This document shows, piece after piece, positions 61,855 to 64,000 of a stretch of DNA of 64,000 bases. The stretch is taken from positions 186,001 to 250,000 of the forward strand of contig CBDAQK010000003.1 of NCBI GenBank assembly GCA_965199005.1, read 5' to 3'. Position 1 is the stretch's first letter; the number at the start of each line of letters is the position of its first letter. Origin of the DNA: LMUY01 sp965199005. GTDB lineage: Bacteria > Pseudomonadota > Alphaproteobacteria > Acetobacterales > Acetobacteraceae. The notes under the pieces are model-generated. The model worked only from the letters and a program-made list of their open reading frames with translations. It did no database searches and had not been told where the DNA came from. The position numbers and the translations under genes were made by a program.

Positions 61855-63447
61855 ATGCACAATTTCATCGAGCTATTCGCAGGAATCGGTCATCCGCGTG
61901 TCGCGTTCGCCGGTCGGCTGAACTGCGTCTATGCCGTGGATTTCTCCAAAGCGAAAGCAGCGGTTTACAGCGACAACTTCGGTGACGGCGAAATCATCGT
62001 CAAGGATATCCGCGAAATCAAGGAAGGTGAACTGCCACCGAGCGGCATGTGGTGGGTCAGCTCCCCGTGCACGGATTTCACCTCCGCCGGTAAGGGCGCC
62101 GGCATGGAAGGTCCGCAGGGAGCGCTGATTTTCCAGACGGTCCGTTTGCTGCACGCTTGCCTGCGCCAGGGCACTGCGCCCTCCGTTGTGGTGATGGAGA
62201 ATGTCGAGGGTCTCGTCACTATGAGTGCCGGGGCCGTCTTCGTGGCGCTCGTCACCGCCCTTGTATCCGCCGGCTACGTCCTCGGCGCAATGATGATGGA
62301 CGCCGCCGACTTCCTGCCGCAGTCCCGGCCACGGGTTTTCCTGGTGGCGGTGCGCCGCGGCATTGCCATCCCGGCCGCGCTGGTGGCGGATAGCCCGACC
62401 GCACATTGGCACAGTTCGGCAATCATCCGCGCTGTCGCCAGCCTCCGCTCCCTCGAGAAAGAGAACTTTGTCTGGTGGCGCTTGCCGGTGCCTCAGGCCC
62501 GGCAGATCAACTTAATCGACATTGTGGAGCCAATGGACAGCCCTAACCTGAAATGGCGGAACCGCGGCGATGTCAATCACCAGCTGAGCCTGTTGGGGAC
62601 GCGTGACCGGGTGCGCCTGAAACAGGCCCGCGCCACCGGCCGCGACGTTTACGGCACCGTGGCCAACAAGCCCGGTAAGAACAAAAGCCGTTATCTGTCC
62701 CTCCGCACTGATGGCACCGCAGGCTGCCAGATGGGGAAGGTGGACCTGCGCTACCAGCAGTTTTGCCGCATCCTTGGCAAAGCACGTCCCGGAATTCGCC
62801 CGGCGACGCGCATCGAGATGGGGCGCCTGATGGGACTGCCCCAAGGCTTCAAGTTGCCCGCCAGCGTCGCGGCGACCGCGAAGGCATGCGGCGACGGCGT
62901 CGCGGTGCCTGTAATTGAATGGCTACTGACGCACTTGCTGGAGCCGCTGCTGGAAGCCGCCGACACATCAACCACGGAGAAACACGCCATGGACGACGCC
63001 GAAGACCAAGCCCGCCCCTACCGCAGCCGCACCGTGACCGTGCGTTTCGAAGCGGGTGAACACGAACGCGCGGAACGCTATGCCGCGAAGGCGGGCGTTT
63101 CGCTGCATGAGTTTTTGCTACGGGGCATGGACCGCAATCTGGCGGAATTCGGCGCGGCACCCGTCCGTCGCCAGCCCTTCGCCGCTGCCGTTCCGACCCG
63201 TGCCAAGACGGCAGGCCGCGAAAAGTCCGGGGAGTCCGACATACCGATGATGGCGGCAGGCAACAGCCGTAGGCGGTCGAAAAATACGGCCACCCGGACA
63301 GTCCGCGGCATCGGCGCCAGGGTGGCCGCACGCAGCTTGCTTCGCGGCCGCCGAATGGCTTGGCACGCCGCTGCGAAGCCCCGCCGGAGCGGCACGACGG
63401 CACCGGGCTTTCCGGCGTCCCTTACGGCTTTGCGCCCGCCCAATTAA
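61855..63447 (+). CDS. C5-cytosine DNA methyltransferase with ribbon-helix-helix-like tail
   Basis: A 530-residue protein. Motif I is FIELFAGIGHPRVAF (about 4), motif IV with the catalytic Cys is SSPCTDFTSAGKG (about 70), motif VI VMENVEGLV (about 121), motif VIII QSRPRVFLVAV (about 157) and motif X GDGVAVPVIEWLL (about 345). After residue about 380 a segment TVTVRFEAGEHERAERYAAK, GVSLHEFLLRGMDRNL looks like a ribbon-helix-helix DNA-binding unit, then a basic tail. ATG 61855 has TGGAGA upstream. No restriction enzyme gene follows, so it may be solitary. Confidence 0.87.
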   Translation: MHNFIELFAGIGHPRVAFAGRLNCVYAVDFSKAKAAVYSDNFGDGEIIVKDIREIKEGELPPSGMWWVSSPCTDFTSAGKGAGMEGPQGALIFQTVRLLHACLRQGTAPSVVVMENVEGLVTMSAGAVFVALVTALVSAGYVLGAMMMDAADFLPQSRPRVFLVAVRRGIAIPAALVADSPTAHWHSSAIIRAVASLRSLEKENFVWWRLPVPQARQINLIDIVEPMDSPNLKWRNRGDVNHQLSLLGTRDRVRLKQARATGRDVYGTVANKPGKNKSRYLSLRTDGTAGCQMGKVDLRYQQFCRILGKARPGIRPATRIEMGRLMGLPQGFKLPASVAATAKACGDGVAVPVIEWLLTHLLEPLLEAADTSTTEKHAMDDAEDQARPYRSRTVTVRFEAGEHERAERYAAKAGVSLHEFLLRGMDRNLAEFGAAPVRRQPFAAAVPTRAKTAGREKSGESDIPMMAAGNSRRRSKNTATRTVRGIGARVAARSLLRGRRMAWHAAAKPRRSGTTAPGFPASLTALRPPN

Positions 63448-63539
63448 GGAAAGCATGCCTTCGTCAGCGCGTTTCCCGGCGAATCAGGATAGCGTGCAGG
63501 CAGGTGCGCGGCGAACTTCTGGGCCTGCGGTTTCGTGAG

Positions 63540-63758
63540 ATGAAATCACTCTGGATGGAGGACGTCGTTCGGTCTGCGGGTGCCACCATTGCGTCCTGCA
63601 CCTGCGAAGAGGTGGAGCCCGCCTTCTCAATGCTGCAGAACTACGCCGTGGAACTCGGACAGAGGGATCGAGTGAGTCCCATCAGCTCGCACCCCCTGGC
63701 TGACGGAGATGCGAGGGGGCCGGTGACAACGGAGGCGCTCGCGTTTTTCGGCCGGTGA
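63540..63758 (+). CDS. Small hypothetical protein (72 aa)
   Basis: From ATG 63540 the frame encodes 72 residues beginning MKSLWMEDVVRSAGATIASC. The RBS is weak (GTGAG), and a GTG at 63502 in the same frame is another possible start. It lies 92 nt after the methyltransferase on the same strand. No domain is recognised; it may be a leftover fragment. Confidence 0.35.
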   Translation: MKSLWMEDVVRSAGATIASCTCEEVEPAFSMLQNYAVELGQRDRVSPISSHPLADGDARGPVTTEALAFFGR

Positions 63759-63765
63759 GCATGCT

Positions 63766-63915
63766 TCAAAGCCCCTTCAGCAGCTCGATCTCGAGAGCCT
63801 GTCGGCCGACCAAACGCTCGAGGGCGGCGATCGTGGCTTCATATTCCTGCATCAGGTCGGCTGCCTGCACATCGTCAACCAAGGCAACGGCGCGTGGCCA
63901 CCCAGTCCATGTCAT
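63766..63915 (-). pseudogene. IS3-family OrfA fragment
   Basis: The minus strand encodes LMQEYEATIAALERLVGRQA and LEIELLKG, the typical coiled-coil end of IS3-family OrfA transposase proteins. The helix-turn-helix part is absent, and no OrfB follows within the window. It is a short remnant at the island's right edge. Confidence 0.55.
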
Positions 63916-64000
63916 GGCTGTTCCCAAGGAGCCCGAACACCACCAAGGGAGCCGAAGTGCTTGGGCGCTTCGCTCAACATCGTCAGTTTCTATTGATCTT

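Noticed and set aside
1..64000. CRISPR array
   Set aside because: No regularly spaced direct repeats were seen anywhere, so the Tn7-like operon gives no sign of being CRISPR-guided in this window.

Overview
The window is high-GC, almost fully coding DNA from an alphaproteobacterium, probably Acetobacteraceae or a relative. The main pointers are the hprK-rapZ-EIIA-HPr-EI phosphotransferase block, the rpsD and prfC types, and the style of the intergenic palindromes. This placement is inferred from gene content; no rRNA or tRNA gene was found to test it.

Region 1 (1-11.3 kb) is core genome. It holds the N-terminal part of a peptide ABC transporter binding protein, a small membrane protein, the complete regulatory PTS block on the minus strand, a three-gene polysaccharide O-acetylation cassette (SGNH hydrolase, MBOAT acyltransferase, AlgJ-like protein) and ligA. 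Region 2 (11.5-24.9 kb) is a biosynthetic gene cluster. A 3110-residue A-T-KS-AT-ACP-aminotransferase-C-A-T megasynthase is followed by a C-T protein ending in a thioesterase-like segment without its serine, a T-TE protein with a cysteine in the nucleophile position, and a JmjC/cupin-like oxygenase. The order predicts a small peptide containing a beta-amino ketide unit.

Region 3 (24.9-31 kb) holds the remains of a catabolic cluster. An esterase and a Baeyer-Villiger-type monooxygenase have each lost their middle, while the MFS transporter between them and the GMC oxidoreductase are intact. KDG kinase, KDPG aldolase and a 5' fragment of a cyclase-family gene follow. Region 4 (31-40.8 kb) is housekeeping: rpsD, prfC, a GH15 glycosidase, a DEAD-box helicase, glutaryl-CoA dehydrogenase, an RlmD/TrmA-family RNA methyltransferase and a CBS-domain protein.

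Region 5 (40.8-64 kb) is an accessory island. Its centre is a seven-gene, tightly packed Tn7-like transposition operon on the minus strand: TniQ, TnsC/TniB-type ATPase, TnsB and TnsA, plus three extra proteins that look like partial or catalytically dead copies of TnsA and TnsB. Around it lie a two-gene cassette with an HExxH protein, an IS66 remnant, an IS630 transposase, an adenine methyltransferase coupled to a PIN-domain protein, an AbiE toxin-antitoxin pair, a cytosine methyltransferase with a ribbon-helix-helix-like tail, and an IS3 fragment. Gene-poor, decayed stretches separate these units, as expected of a defence and mobility island. The transposition operon with its built-in decoy paralogs is the best candidate here for something undescribed.
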